Shown here: positions 23,701 to 37,296 of the stretch, piece after piece | How the letters are laid out: the number at the start of each line of letters is the position of its first letter | How positions within the stretch are numbered: the stretch's first letter is position 1 | Notes under the pieces: generated by a model | Database searches by the model: none | Seen by the model: only the letters and a program-made list of their open reading frames with translations | Told to the model about the DNA's origin: nothing | Origin: Lichenostomus cassidix | Taxonomy: Eukaryota > Chordata > Aves > Passeriformes > Meliphagidae | NCBI GenBank assembly: GCA_008360975.2 | Contig: CM039184.1 | Location: 39,171,797-39,235,796 of the forward strand | Reading direction: 5' to 3' | Length of the DNA: 64,000 bases | Program-made: the position numbers and the translations under genes

Positions 23701-26700
23701 CTGGTGTCATGTAATTGTCAAGCAGTACAAATCTGGCTCATTTTTCAGTAATCTCTAAACTTAAAATTTACAAAAAATATTAATTTTAAATGTCTGTCAG
23801 ATAAACACATCTAATATTATTTTTACACTAGTCTTAAGAAATAGCACTTTTTAATATAGTAGAATAATCAATGATAAAAATGTCTCAGCTATGAAGAGAT
23901 TAAGATCGTGTTGATAATTTTGCACCATAGCAAAAAAAACCTGCAAAAACCCACCAAATCTTGTGAGATTAATAAATAGGAATCCTGTTTTAAGATGTTC
24001 AGTAATTACATGCTGTTCCGTTTTGGAAACCACATTTGAAGGTGGAGGGAGTTCAAACAAACAAGATAGAGAAGAAATTAGAAGACAATAACTTCTAATG
24101 ATAGAACAGAGCCTAGAAATGAGAGGACTGAGGTCAGTAATGTGAAAGTTTGCTTTCAAGAAGAAAGGAACAATCTGTCTAATTGAAAAGGACAATAATT
24201 AATGTCCCTTGGATAGAGAACTGGAAGTTTAAATAAGACACTAGGGATAAAAGAAAACAAAAAAATGAGCTGTCCAACCACAGTGACAATGAAGCACTGG
24301 AATATATTACTTTGGAAAGTAAAGATCTCCGGTGACAAAGATGCTACAAGGCAGGCTAGACAGTTATGTTGACATCAGTTTAATTGTAAGTGATCCGGCT
24401 CTTGGGCAAGGGAAATGGATCAGGAATTCTTGAGCTGTGGAAAGACAGCGATGTACCCTTGGAGGCCCAGGCAAAGCTCAAGGAGAATTTAATCTTGTAT
24501 TTCTCCTTCTTCCTACCTTTTCCCATAGAAGTTCTCTCTGGAAATCATTTGAAGAATGTTGTATTTACTCTCAGTCAGCAGAACAGGAAGGGATCAGAGC
24601 CATCAGATCCTCCCTACCTAGGGTACATTTTGAGCATTGCCAGTGGCCAGCTGGCCAGACACTTGCTTCATGTTCATGGCATTCCCCCAGCAAAAGTCAC
24701 CTGAGCTGTGGTGAAGGTTATGCTACTCCAGCAGCAGAAAGTCCATGGAGAAGGCTGACCTTTTGCTTTCTAGTGAAATGCAGATCCACTACAGTATTTT
24801 CTTTGGTAAGTATTAACTTTTGGTGGAGGGAACTGGCAAAATGAGAATATGAATTTTTAGCAATTCATTCAGAGCACATAGTAAGTAATCCTTGCTGTGC
24901 TAATAATTTCTGGATAGTTTTATTCAAATATTCACCATCCAAACTCTTTTTATAAATACTGCCGTAGCTTTTTGACATGAAAAGTTCATTTAAACTTAGA
25001 AAAAGTAATACTTTGCATTCCAGTTTCTAAGTTTCATGGTATGATACAATTGATCTTTTCTTCAGTGTACCTGGGAATCACCAGATAGGGGCCATTGTAA
25101 GTCAAGACTAGTGTTAGAGGATAGATGTGCTAGTTTCAAGAAGGCAGAGTTGGCACAAGGCTTGCACACTGAATTCAGAGAGATGGTGCATATGGTATGA
25201 ACCACAGTGACCTAAGTAGAGGTTGATCATGTGCCAGATCAGTCACAAGCTCAAAAATCTTTCTACACATTTGTCTGCACTTTTTATCTCATTTATATCT
25301 AATTAAAAACACGTACCCTTTTCTCAATCTTAGCATATTTACTTATATAATCTGTTAAGTGGCATTGGTGCTGGTTAATAAACCTTAAAACCAAATAAAC
25401 CTGTAGGCATTAGTCCTTTCATATGGACATATACATTTTTGCATATGTACATATAAGCATTTGTAATAACTTCTCCCACTGATCTGTCTGTTGACCAAAT
25501 GCAGTGATGGCTGAGAAAAATCAAAGTAAATCACGTCAAATGAATGCAGGGCTGAGAATACCTACAGCAGGTCAGATAAAATGTTCACAGTAAAGCAAAA
25601 CACAGCCCTGTTATATATGATAACAGTGATATATGCAGGTGACAGTAATAAAGATTATTATTCAACTTTGCAAAGGTGTGAAAAAGAAATTCTGCTTACA
25701 ACAAAATGAAATTGTAAGACTCTTATTACAATTTAAAATTGATATTTAGGAAGAAAAACAGTAGATTTCCTGATTAGAAATTTAATCATCAGTGTAAATT
25801 AAGCAATCAAAAAAGTCTTTAATTATGGTTATCACCCCAGAACACTTTACCTTCCTGATACCAGATCATAATGGAAACTATGGAGTGAAACCAATACAGG
25901 AATAAGTGGCATAATAAGTAAAAAAGGAATACAAAGTTGGACAAAATAGCTTCTTAGATTTCTAACAGTTGTTACATATCCATCCATTTCTAACATATCC
26001 ACCAGTAAGCAGAATGATATTTTCTGAGCTAAGAGAAACTGTAAAACCTTGATCCATCAGGATATTGTTTCACACCTTTTTATCTTCACTAAGCAGGAAG
26101 ATGACTCAATTGACTCAATAGGTGATCACTACAAATGTAAAGCTTCTGGAAAACCTGGTTCCTTCTCATCTTTTGTATATTGTAAGCAGGTGGTGCAAAT
26201 TGCACCTGAAGAAACTAATGTGCATAGCAATGGGAGATTCAAATCAAAGCATGTTGTCTGCACCTCCAGACTTCAAAAGGTGAATGGAAACAGTGAGGAA
26301 AGTTGTCTGTATGTTTACCTACCATTTATCCAGGGCTGCCTTGTCAGTGCAGAAAACTTATGCATGACAGAAGAAAAAATGATTGGAAACTATCAATTTA
26401 GACTGATGTCTAGAGAGATAGTAATGCTACTCAAATAGTATTTAAGTGAGGTCAGTCAAAACCCCCCCTTCCCACTTCTCTGGCAGCTTAAGTCACTAAT
26501 TCTTGATCTTCATCCCTTTGATCTCCCTGCTTCAAGACAAGGACAATCTGGCTTTAAGAAAGGTTACAATGACCTCATTTAGTTATTCCAGTAATTCATA
26601 TTTCAGGGTAAATCCATGGCCTGGACAACTGATGTTTCAGCTTCAGCTCTGCAGTGTTACAGAAGTTAAAATTGTCACTTGTCTCTCTTTTGCTCATTGT

Positions 26701-29700
26701 CCTTTCGGGTAGAGCATGCTAGTACAGCTCCCTGATGGCCTTTGACAGAAGATGGACTGCCAGAATAGGTTGCTCAGGAGTTTTCTTTGTATAGCAGCTC
26801 AGCCAACTCTTTGCAAACCCAGCCTCTAAATTCCCAATGACAAAAAGGTCCCTGGCAAAACATCAGGATTCTTTGATATCACATGAACCATGTTCTGGGA
26901 ACAGCACCAAAAGATCTTATCCAAACGTTTCTCACAGACCTCAAAAATGCTAGGGAAAACCAACTCAGCCCAACAGGCACAGGGAAGAAGAGTTGCATCT
27001 TTCTGCTCCAGTGAGATCATTAAAACCATGAGAGGGTTTTATCCCCAAAAAGCAACTTTTGTCTCCCTCCATTTCTGGAAAAGGGGGTCTTAGCTCACAT
27101 TTCAAGTCCCACAGTAGGTTTGAAACTTAAGAGTAAAGCTGACTATAGCAAGAGTTAACATTTCTACTCAGATACACAATACACTGCAAGGAATTGCTTC
27201 TTTTCAAATTTTAACTTTGTTTAGAGACTTCCATGAGTATCTGATGGGTTTTAAGAGAATGACCTTTATGCTAACAACTATAGTGACTCAAGAAAATAAA
27301 ATTAAGATGGTTGACTGAACAATCATTCTAATTAGAAGTATTTAGCAGTTAGTTGTATGGAGAGTGAAAATATGGTTTGTTCTCTATATAAAACTCTGTG
27401 CATGATGCAGTCAGTGCTAGAGACAAACTCTACCCTATGCTCAGAGAGGCCATGCAGTAGCCCTCTCTCAAGAATCCTGTACTATTTACTTTGGCAAGGA
27501 ACAGTGTAATGACTTGACTGTTTGACTGTTTCTTCCCATATTTTTTTCAAAAGGTCATAAATTAACAGAGTCTGGCAAAAACAAATTTTAAAAATGCCTT
27601 GCCCACTTTGTGCAATTAATTATCTAAGTGCATGTACTGTTTAGTTAGGTTTTACAGAAATGAAAAAAACCCTATAGGCATGGACATCCCCCAAACTTAC
27701 TTTCTGAGTAAATTTGTGTTTAGTACCTGAAAAATGAGTGTTAAAGAATCTGGAAGAGAGGCCTATCCCTTGTTTGTAAAGTTTTGAGTTTTGTATCCCT
27801 CATCAGCATAATTTCAAAGCTTTCTTCCTTTTCCATTCTGACAGCATGGCATTCTGATTTTCCCATGTTTCACAATGTAACCACTCCAGCAATGAGATTC
27901 CTACATACAACATCTCCAAGACAAAAAAACCCCAAAACATGCACAATTTATGGCTAGTAATTATTCTGCTCACAGAGCTATTACTGTTGTGTTTTAAAAT
28001 TTGAAGTGGCTTGGTTTATGAATCTTCTGAACAGTTCCATGACAGTGATTTCCAATTCCCCAGCACATATGTATGCATCCAGTTGCAACACAAGGCTGAA
28101 ATCCTGGCCTCACTGCAACCAGTGGGAATCAAGAGTTGATTCTTGGAGCTCTGAGCTTTCCCGAGACATGGCATAAAAAGGTCTCCACATCAAGGTGTTG
28201 CAAGGATGAGTCCTTTCGCTAACTATGTCCATCTTGCTTTTAAGGAGATGATTCCAGCAATTCTCAGCATTGTGTTAATTTATGTAAGTTCTGAATCCAG
28301 CCCTTTGCAATGTGTAAACAGGCAAGGTAATTCAGGCACAAATTACAGAAAGTAGTAAATTTTGTTTTGTCTTTTTGGCAAAACCACCTTTTAAATGTTT
28401 CAGTCATGTTTTCAAAGGCAACACTATACTTTTCATGTTGTCTTGTCAGCCACTTGCCCTAATCTGAAAGGAAGGCAATTTTTAAACTTCAAATACCTGT
28501 GTATTTTGAACTTACTTGGAGCAATTTTGTATAGTCAGAATTTCTCAAATTCCATTTTTGTTTTTTGCCTTGTTTTATGTAACAGTCAATAACAGGTTAT
28601 TGATCTTTGCAGCCAAGTTCAATTTGAACGTAGTCTCCCCTGCACAAAAAGCTAAACAAAGAAGTTCAGGAGAAACACCTACATATTTGAGGTTAAACTA
28701 AAAAAAAAAAAAGCATTTGTACCACAGGAATAACATATTCTTCATTTAACAGGCTACCTGAACTTTGCTGTCCACCTTTTTGGTAAGTACACAAAGGCCA
28801 GGAACACCAGTGTTTGCACTGGTGAACATTTCAGTTTCGAGGTGAAACATAGGATGCTGATCACTTGTGATTGGGCTTACAGAAAGAGTAGAAATTAGCA
28901 AAACTTTCCCTTTTCAACTGTCTTACCACAACATCTGTGTTCAGAAGGAAAGTTTCCAGGTATCTTTTCCTGAGCCAAGCTGCACAGGACAATTTTTAAA
29001 ATATGCCATGGTTTTACTTTAATGTCATCAAATAGATGTGTTATTTTCTTATTATTTATAAGAAGGTCTAAAATGTATATTCAATTATAGATCTTTGATA
29101 TCAGCATTCAGTTTACTGGTAAACTATTGAGCTAGAAACAGAATCTTGAATTCAGCACTGAATTCAAGTCATACCTTGGTTTCCAGAATGTGGAGATTTT
29201 TAGGATTATAATACATTTCAGTGATAAGGAGAAATCATAACATTTGGAACTTAATTTAAATTATCTTAAAATTCCACCCAAAATCCGCATTAAATTTGGT
29301 TCAGCTCTCTTGTATTCTCACAAACATGAATGCACTTATTCATAACTTAAACCCATCTCCTTTGTCACATGATTTATTCCACAGCATTCAGGTCACTTGA
29401 TATTAATCTTATCAACCTAATGGCATGCTAGTTTTCATTGCAACCTTGTTACAGATGCTCATGTGAAATGGTAGGAAATTAAATAATGTACCACAATGGA
29501 GTAGAAGTTAGAATATGGAATGACAATAGCAATAGTTTGAAATTTCCATTTACATGATCCTTTCAGAAATCAATCAAATCCACACAAATAATTCTCCTTT
29601 ATTAAGAAATGGGAACAGAAAGGATTCCACTCACTTCCAAGGTGAACTGAAAGTAACTTGGACATATGCCTGTGGTCTTCACATTCCAGAGTATCATCTC

Positions 29701-31198
29701 AGAAGTGTCTGCAATGCAGTTTAATGCCATGAGATGATAGCCCAGATGATTAATGAAGCAGGTGCAAATAAAGTCATTGCAGCTACCCTGAAGAGTGTGA
29801 GAGCAGACAAAGATTCTACTTGCTGCCCTGTAAGGAACAGCAGAGCTGTTCATAGCAGGAGGGAGGCGCTTTATAACAACAATTGTTTTAAACTCTCTAA
29901 GACTATTTGAAAAGAAAACATGCTCTATCAAGAATATTTTAGGGTCAAACTCACGTCAGGGTAAAGTGAAGGCAGCCAGCCTCAGCCTTCTGAAAGTACT
30001 GGAGTAATACAGGATTTGCTCTTGGAGAAGCTGCTGGGCATGATAGGATACAGGTACCAGAATGTGAAAGGTTTAACGGAGGTGTAAAAGAGCTGAAACC
30101 TCCTGCCTTCAGACCAAATACAGCTGGATGAAAAAACTGAGGGTAAAAGGCCAGACTTTTAGGAAGAATTAAACACCTAAAGTTGTTGAAAGGCTTCCAG
30201 TGTGATTTTCAAAAACTCCAGAACAATTTAGAAAAGATCCCCTTGAAGATCTCATGGGCTACCACCAAAATATTTTTAAAAATTGGGCATGACTTCCTTT
30301 TCTGAAAAAGGAAGAACAAAGTTTCTAAACATTTATTAGCTAAAGATCACACAGAAGTAGTAATTTCTTACAGCTTCTCCCTGAGCAGTGACTACAGAAT
30401 CTCAACATATTAATTTAAAAACATCTTCTTTGCTAGCACTGAACACCATGGCTTCTTTTCTATTTCTGTACAAAAGAAGAGTCAACTAAAATAGAAAAAA
30501 ACACACCTGTAGCCTTAATGTACCACCCTGCTAAATAAAACCTGAAGACTTAAGTGCATGTATAAGGAAGACTGAACTGTTTCCAGGTGTGTATACTCAA
30601 CCCAGTGCAAGAGGTATATGACAATGTCAGGTCTATACTGTCATAATCAACTAGACCAAGGTACCGAATAAACCCAAGATGCCCTGACTCAGCCATATTT
30701 GGACATTTTATACCAACTATGACATGACTGAGAAGGGGAGGATTGCTCTGGCAGTGACCATTTAGGAATAAAAACTATCAGATTGCTAAATATACTAGTT
30801 AATTGCACATTTTAATGCTATAAAAGATTGTCTTGTGTGGTAGCTGGGATTTTTAATGTGGTTTGATTTTGCTATTTCCAAAATATTTTGCCCCGTCTTC
30901 TGTCTCTGCTTGCACTGAATCTAGTTGCAGCATTCATTATGATTCGCTGTCCTCTCAATGTCATCATCATCTGCAAATCTAGTTTTATATACTTCAGATG
31001 TTCCAATGATAAAAAGCAGGACTGAATAAGGACACCAGCAAACACTTTGGATGATACCCTCTACAATCTCATTTATGTATGGTCTATTGCTTCCTTCCTT
31101 TTTCATCCATTTTCTTTTTATCACATTGTCTTAACTCCTTGCAACTGGATTTACCTTTGCGTATTATTTCTCTCTTTTTGCTTATTATTTCTCTCTCA

Positions 31199-31242
31199 TA
31201 TTGCCTTATGAGAAGGCAATACTCTTCTCATAGAGTATTGCC
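31199..31242. repeat. Two overlapping, mutually exclusive hairpins
   Basis: TATTGCCTT (31199-31207) pairs perfectly with AAGGCAATA (31213-31221) around a 5-base loop. GGCAATACTCT (31215-31225) pairs perfectly with AGAGTATTGCC (31232-31242) around a 6-base loop. The two stems share 31215-31221, so only one can form. A 14-bp near-repeat of TATTATTTCTCTC lies just upstream. Confidence 0.85.
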
Positions 31243-34200
31243 AGTGACATTTGAAAAATCAAATTAATGTGAGTGGCAGGCTGGTCCTAAACCTCATCAT
31301 TCAAGTCCTATCAAACATACTGCCTAAGTAATTATGACCATCCTTCCCTACTATTATATGCTAGAGAAGTGGTCACTCTTATGAAACCCATTTTTTTTTT
31401 ACTTGTCTACAATATTTACACAGCAAAGACTAATAATGAACCCCCAGCTGATACTGGGAATAGGACACCAACTCCTGCACTGCATTAGCACAAATCTTGT
31501 TCTTAGAAAATTCACTTTGACAATCTCAACAAACATAAAGCTACATGCCAGACTGGTGTATGAAACCAGGAAAGAATGCCCTTCAACTTCTGTTTGGAAG
31601 AAGTACTTGGCTAGCAGTTTATTAGTAGAAGATATAGTAGGCTGCTGAAGAGATGAGAGAACTCAAACCTACAAAATATATCCTTGGAATCCCTTATACA
31701 TTTGGATTTGGTTCATACAATGACAATACATCAATTATACAGCAATGGAGTAAATATAAAGAAATTATTAACAGACCTGACTTTTGCAAAAAGATAATGA
31801 TGGAAGGCTGATATTCAGCTGAGTTATGAAGAGGAACTTCTTAATCCTGCATTCTCAATGGTGAAAAATACTTTCTACCAGTCTATAAACACATAGAATA
31901 TAAACTTTCCCTGAATTTCCTGATATAAGCACGGAGCAATTCCTATGTATAGTATTATCTGCTGAAGTAATGAGTATTTCATGCAGCAATTGGCACAAGT
32001 CCCTCAGATCAAAACCTTGAAATAATAATAAAAAAAATGATACAGAGCTGAGTATATTTTCTGAGTCTGCAGCTGGCATGTATTCCTTTCCCTTTCTTGA
32101 CCTCAGAATGAAGTATGAGGCAATAAAATTCTAAAGGGAAGGGAAGTCAAATAAGAAAACAAAGAATGTGAAAGTATAACACACAAAAAGCAAAAGAGAA
32201 AAATAAATCCAAACGAGAGAGAATTGAAACAGTTTGAAATGACAGCAGGAATGAAGTGCAGAGAGAGAAGTAAAAAGCTGTCAGAAATAATTAGGAGGAG
32301 CATAAAAAGTAATAAGAAAACTCCTTTAAAAGCAAAGTGAAGGATCATTTTATAGCTAGTTTACTTCTGAAAGAAATTATGATGTTTCTCCTCTTCCAAA
32401 AGAGTTGTAAAATTTTCTCCTGTTCTATTTTCTTTAACTAAGAAAATCCTTAAGCACACATTCAAAGTGTGTATAATTTATCCATCAGCCACTGCTGAGA
32501 GACACAATTGTAAACTGCATAATTTAAGATTTGTTTTGGTTTTGAAATTTATGAGTCGCTTGCTAATATTTTTGAAATTTTTACAGTTTTCTTTTAATTT
32601 TCTACCTTTGACAGATTCATTACCATTGAAATGTTGGAAAATGCCTATTAAAAGTCCTGACAAGTTATCCTATTATTAACTTAATTAATAAGGAAAATAA
32701 ATACAACGATAACTCCTCCTCTCTGAAACTCTGTAAAAATGGATAATGAGCCCTTCATAAGTTAGACAGGATCCAGACATTAAAAAAAAAAGGTATTAAA
32801 ACCTCATGCTCCAGTTTATAAGTCAACTTCTGAGGAAGCCATAAAGTGAAGTCCATTAGACAGCAATTGGATATAAACTGTCTTGTACCTTCCTTTGAAG
32901 AACATGACAAAATACTGTCAGGGAACAGAAACCAGAGCTGAAACTGAGGTTACTTGATGAGACTGTTACCATTTTTGCAAGACAAGATTTTGAAACTGAA
33001 GTAAAAAAAGCCCATAGGAAGTCATAGGCTGTTAAGCAATAATTGGTGGTGTAGAAAGCAAATTTAACTACCACCTAGGGAAGTTTCTGTCTCCTGTCAG
33101 TCACAATTTTTATGACCAGTAGAGTAACCATTTTGCAGAAGTCAAAGGATGCCATGGCACTGAAAATTACAAACGACTTGAGCAAATAGCATAGAGGCAG
33201 TAGGGACCAGCTTTGTATATAATTGCTCAGCTATAATTAGCTGTGTGAGCTTTCCTGCCTTTCCTGCCTTTCGTAGCATAAAGAAGTCAACTCCACCTAT
33301 TTCTTAATACTGGTTTTGTTAATGTGGTCAGCTACAACTCAGGAATGGCATTGACAACCTCTCAGCTGTTAATCTCTGTCTCAACATCTATTATTTCTCT
33401 GTGAATGACTTATTCCAAGTGCAGAAGGAAATGTGTACAAATAAACTCATTTGTCCAGAAGGACCAGCACTCCTCCCATACTCTAAGTCAAAGGAAGACT
33501 TTTTTTTTAAGTTGATGAAATATAAATTGATCTTATGACTTAACAAACTAGAACAAGAACAATAAAACCCCTTTTGCCTTGAAATTGTTTACGATAAAAA
33601 AAGCCCAAGGACTTCCTGCTTCACTGCCTATGTTAGTAATTGCATACCCAAGGCAAGGAGAGACGTGTTAAGCCTTCATGTTTATTGATATACAAATTAG
33701 CTAAAAATCTCAAGGTTTTTAAAAATTGTTTCTTATGGAATTTTTCAGGTTCCTAACCTGTTCACCATAGCACAAAGGCCTAATTTTAAATCATTTTAGA
33801 GGTCTGGGGTTTTATATGTAATACTGAAAACATAATTTGTTATAATTAAAAAAAGGCTTGAATTTTAACAAGCTTTTCTTAATATGCAATTAAGAAATCA
33901 CTGCAGTTAAGCTGGATAAAAATTAGCTAAGTAAAAAAGTCAGAACATTTGTCAGTGTATCATAATGAACTGGGATAAATTGGAATATATAAAAATATTG
34001 TGATTTGTTTTAAGGAATGAAAATGAATATATGTTTGGAAACACTTACATATTTGGTTCCAAAATTCTCAGTCTAAATAAATATTTTAGACATTTGACAC
34101 ATATTTCTGGCTGAACAAAATCAAAACAATATGCATGAACTACTTATTCATCTTCTATACAATTTCAGCTGATTTATTTCTTTATAAACAAAATTTTAGT

Positions 34201-34624
34201 TTAACATATAGCAGCAATATCCTCCAGCCTGTTTGTAGTCAGGAATTTTGAGACATATTCTTTTAAAGACTCAGAGAACCTACTCTCACTTGCTTCTACC
34301 TGGCCTAATTTTCATAGGGATGACTAGTTTACTCTCAAAGTTATTCCTATTTTGTACAATTCTAGTGTCCTTATCCATGTTACAAAGAACAGCACACATA
34401 AAAACCAAAGGATGATGACATGTAAATCACAAGGTTTTGCTTTGCCTCCTTTGACACTGAAGTGAGGGTTCCCAAAAGAGATAATAACTTAGCATAAGTA
34501 GGCAAACCTATTTCCTACCTGGTCACCATCTGCTCCCAAGCTAACTTGAAGATAGATGTCCAAATCCAAAGCTCTGTGAAGCGTAAGAGATGACTTACAC
34601 CTGCCAACGTCCTGGGAATTGAAA

Positions 34625-34877
34625 GGACAACTCAAATTGCTCCAGAAGATGACAGATTGGATTTTAGGAAAAATTTCTTCACCAAAAGGGTTAGCAAGAG
34701 TTGGAACAGGCTGCCCAGGGAAAAGGACAAGTCACTATCCCTGTAGGAATTTAAAAGACATGTAGCTGTGGCACTTAGGGATATGGCTTAGTGGTGGACT
34801 TGGCAGTGTTGGGTTAATGGTTGGACTCGGTGATCTTACAGGTCTTTTCCAACCTAAATTATTGTATGATTCTATGA
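34625..34877 (+). mobile_element. CR1 LINE 3' end, truncated
   Basis: The stretch has the CR1 motifs GATTGGATTTTAGGAAAAAT, GGAACAGGCTGCCCAGGG and GTTGGACTCGGTGATCTTAC, then CTTTTCCAACC and the ATTCTATGA tail. It is 5' truncated and plus oriented. Confidence 0.93.
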
Positions 34878-34971
34878 AAATGAGACAGTTCTTGGCTTCA
34901 GCTCCCTCTGGTGGGTAATGCACACTCCAGAGATCAGCAACTACTGCTAAAGGTAGTAGTACCAAGACCCA

Positions 34972-35031
34972 ATATATATTTTATATATTATTATAAAATA
35001 TAATAAATAAATAATAAAATATATATAAATA
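34972..35031. repeat. AT-rich low-complexity tract
   Basis: Sixty bases of only A and T in TATA, ATAA and TAAATA units, about 95 bases beyond the CR1 tail. It is a decayed AT microsatellite. Confidence 0.9.
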
Positions 35032-35286
35032 CACCTGCAATGATTACAACTGAGATCAGTTAAAGCTGCGACTTCACACATTTGTGGTGAGAAGTGGAAG
35101 ATGCAAGGTTCCTGTCAGAACAGAGCTCACTTCAAATTCAGAGAAGAGACATGGGGGTTTCAGTCCAAGCAGAAACTGATTTTCAGCACCTGACATTGAT
35201 TAAAATAAAGTGAAGAACTAGTTAAACACTATTCATTTTTATGAGAACATTCACTTGGATTTCTGTTCTTCACTGATTCTTTGGGC

Positions 35287-35865
35287 TCTCCTGGTTTCAG
35301 CTGGGATGATGATTTGTATCCTAGTAGCTGGTTTGGTGCTGTGTTTTGGATTCAGTATGAGAATGGTGTTGATAACACCCTGATGTTTGGTTGTTGCTAA
35401 GCAGTACTTACCCAAGTCAAGGACTTTTCAGTGTCCCAGGCTCTGCCAGCCAGGAAGTGCACAAGAAGCTCTGAGGGACCATGGCCAGGACAGCTGACCT
35501 GAACTGGCCAAAGGGATATTCCATACCATGGAATGTCATGCTCAGGGCAACTGGGGGATGTTGGCCGGGAGCTCCTGATGGCTGGCTGGGGACAGGCTGG
35601 GCATTGGTCAGTGGGTGGGGAGCAATTGTACTGTGCACCTCTTGTCTTTCTTGGAATTTATTCCTCTCTCTCCTTTTCATTACAATTACTTTCATTACTA
35701 CTATTATTAGTAATATATTTTACTCTTTTTCAATTAATCAGCTGTTCTTATCTCAACCCATGAGTTTTGGAGTTTTTTTGTGATTCTCCTCCCCACCATG
35801 GGGAATGGGTGGAGTGATCCAGCTAAGTGTGATACTTAGTTGCTGGCTGGGGTGAAACCAAGGCA
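35287..35865 (+). mobile_element. Solo LTR of a bird endogenous retrovirus
   Basis: This segment of about 580 bp follows a repeat pattern I recognise from songbird genomes. It begins TCTCCTGGTTTCAGCTGGGA, has internal GTTGCTAAGCAGTACTTA, GGACAGCTGACC and TATTCCATACCATG, an AT-rich middle, TTATCTCAACCCATGAGTTT, and ends GCTGGCTGGGGTGAAACC plus AAGGCA. The expected TG start has decayed to TC, while the CA end is kept. No internal retroviral genes flank it, so it is a solo LTR left by recombination. A clear target-site duplication was not found. The exact family is not assigned. Confidence 0.85.
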
Positions 35866-36654
35866 GAGGCCCAAAGTCTGCCACCGTTTCTAAAAAGCAT
35901 TTTGCTGGCAGGATTTAGAAATATCCTTTATTTCACAAATCTCACACCTCAGAAATTCTTTATTTGTTATAAGGAATTTCGTTTCAGTGAAAAAGAAAAA
36001 TATGCTTTTAAATCTGTGATGTCTTACCTACAAAATATGTACACCCACATATTTATGAGTTGAAGTAACTGAAAATTAAAGCATATTTTATAATTTATAT
36101 TCTTGGGCACAAACCTAAGCCCTTCCACAAGAACAATGTGCACACTGTATGGCAGTATCCCAAATACATGGGTTACGATAATGGCAACTTGTGATAATTC
36201 TTATGTTAAAATAAAGTCAGCAATCTCGCCTCTACAAAGCAGTACTTAAATTTTGATTACCTCATAAAAATGCATGGAAATGTTGCAAACATCAGTCATC
36301 TGATAGAAGAGGCTTAGAATAAATCCTACTTTTCTGCTCTCACAAGTGGCACCAATAAATCAAACTTTAATTCTTGCATTCTTGTGTTGTTGTTTTGGTT
36401 TTTTTATTCAGAAGCTTACTTGTTGGTCTGAATCACATACTGACAGATGCTTTGGAAAAAAAAAAACAACGTTTCCCTCAGGAAAATGTGATCAAGTGTG
36501 AGAATAATTGGGATAAGAATGGTCACGCAAGTTCATGTTCTTCAGTAGATCACGACCATACTGTTCAGGCTTAAGACCAACTTAAACAACTGTATAGCCT
36601 CTTCATTAAATTGCTTATGGAATTACATTAAATTTAAAGACAACTCAGTGGATA

Positions 36655-37296
36655 AAAGGCTGGACATGACCTGGTAATGTACACTTGCAACCCTGAAAGC
36701 CAAATGTGTCCTGGGCTACATCCAAAGCAGTGTAGTCTGCTTTGTAGCAGGGCCAGGGAGGGGATTCTGCCCCTCTGCTCTGCTCTGGTGAGATCCCACC
36801 TGCAGTGCTGCATCAGCTGTGGAGTCCCCAGCAAAAGAAAGACATGGACCTGTTGGAGTGAGTCTAGGGGAGTGCCACAAAAATGCTCAGAGGGCTGGAC
36901 CATCTCTCCTATGAAGAAAGACTAAGGGTTGGGGTTGCTCAGCCTAGAGAAGAGAAAGTTCTGTGGAGACCAGATTGTGGCCTGTCACTGTTCAGAGGGG
37001 GCTTCTTATAAAGATGAGGATACGTTTTTTAGCAGGGCCTATTGTCCTAGCACAAGGGGTGGTGGTTTTAAACTTAAAGAGCATCAATTCAGACTAATTA
37101 TGAGAAAGAAGATTTTTATTATGGGGGTGGCAAAATACAAGAATGGATTGCTCAGAGAGGTGGTAGATGCCCAATTCCTGGAGACATTCAAGGTAAGATT
37201 GGATGGGGCTCTGTTGAAGATGTCCCTGCTCATTGCAGGGGAGTTGAACTAGATTATCTTTAAAGGTCCCTTTCCAACCATTTTATGATTCCTTGA
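36655..37296 (+). mobile_element. CR1 LINE 3' portion, about 640 bp
   Basis: A longer 5'-truncated copy, plus oriented. It begins in the CR1 stretch near AAAGGCTGGACATGACCTGG, continues through GTGTCCTGGGCTACATCC, GAGATCCCACCTGCAGTGCT and AATTCAGACTAATTATGAGA, and ends with TTGAACTAGATTATCTT, CCCTTTCCAACC and ATGATTCCTTGAT. Its frame is broken by substitutions and indels. Confidence 0.93.

Larger units (their letters stand above)
19405..34620. other. Long gene-free interval
   Basis: This stretch of about 15 kb is AT-rich and shows no recognisable exon or structural RNA. Several open frames of 100-135 codons (for example 24437-24844, 26049-26438 and minus 29602-29931) have no motif I recognise and no convincing splice structure. 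Small palindromes occur at 20655-20700, 28805-28824, 29145-29168 and 31199-31242. In mammals this interval is also gene-poor, so conserved regulatory DNA is possible but cannot be seen from one sequence. Confidence 0.5.

Noticed and set aside
24390..24844. Two overlapping open frames of 104 and 135 codons in a slightly GC-richer patch
   Set aside because: Both frames are open at once, which argues against selection on either; no domain or homologous repeat was recognised.
26049..26438. 129-codon plus-strand open frame
   Set aside because: No motif, no neighbouring exon, no splice context and no resemblance to a family I know; expected by chance in 64 kb read in six frames.
28805..28824. 8-bp perfect hairpin CACCAGTG-TTTG-CACTGGTG
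   Set aside because: Arms this short are expected by chance several times in a window of this size.
29145..29168. 9-bp inverted repeat CTTGAATTC...GAATTCAAG
   Set aside because: Short, AT-rich and partly self-palindromic (GAATTC); not above chance.
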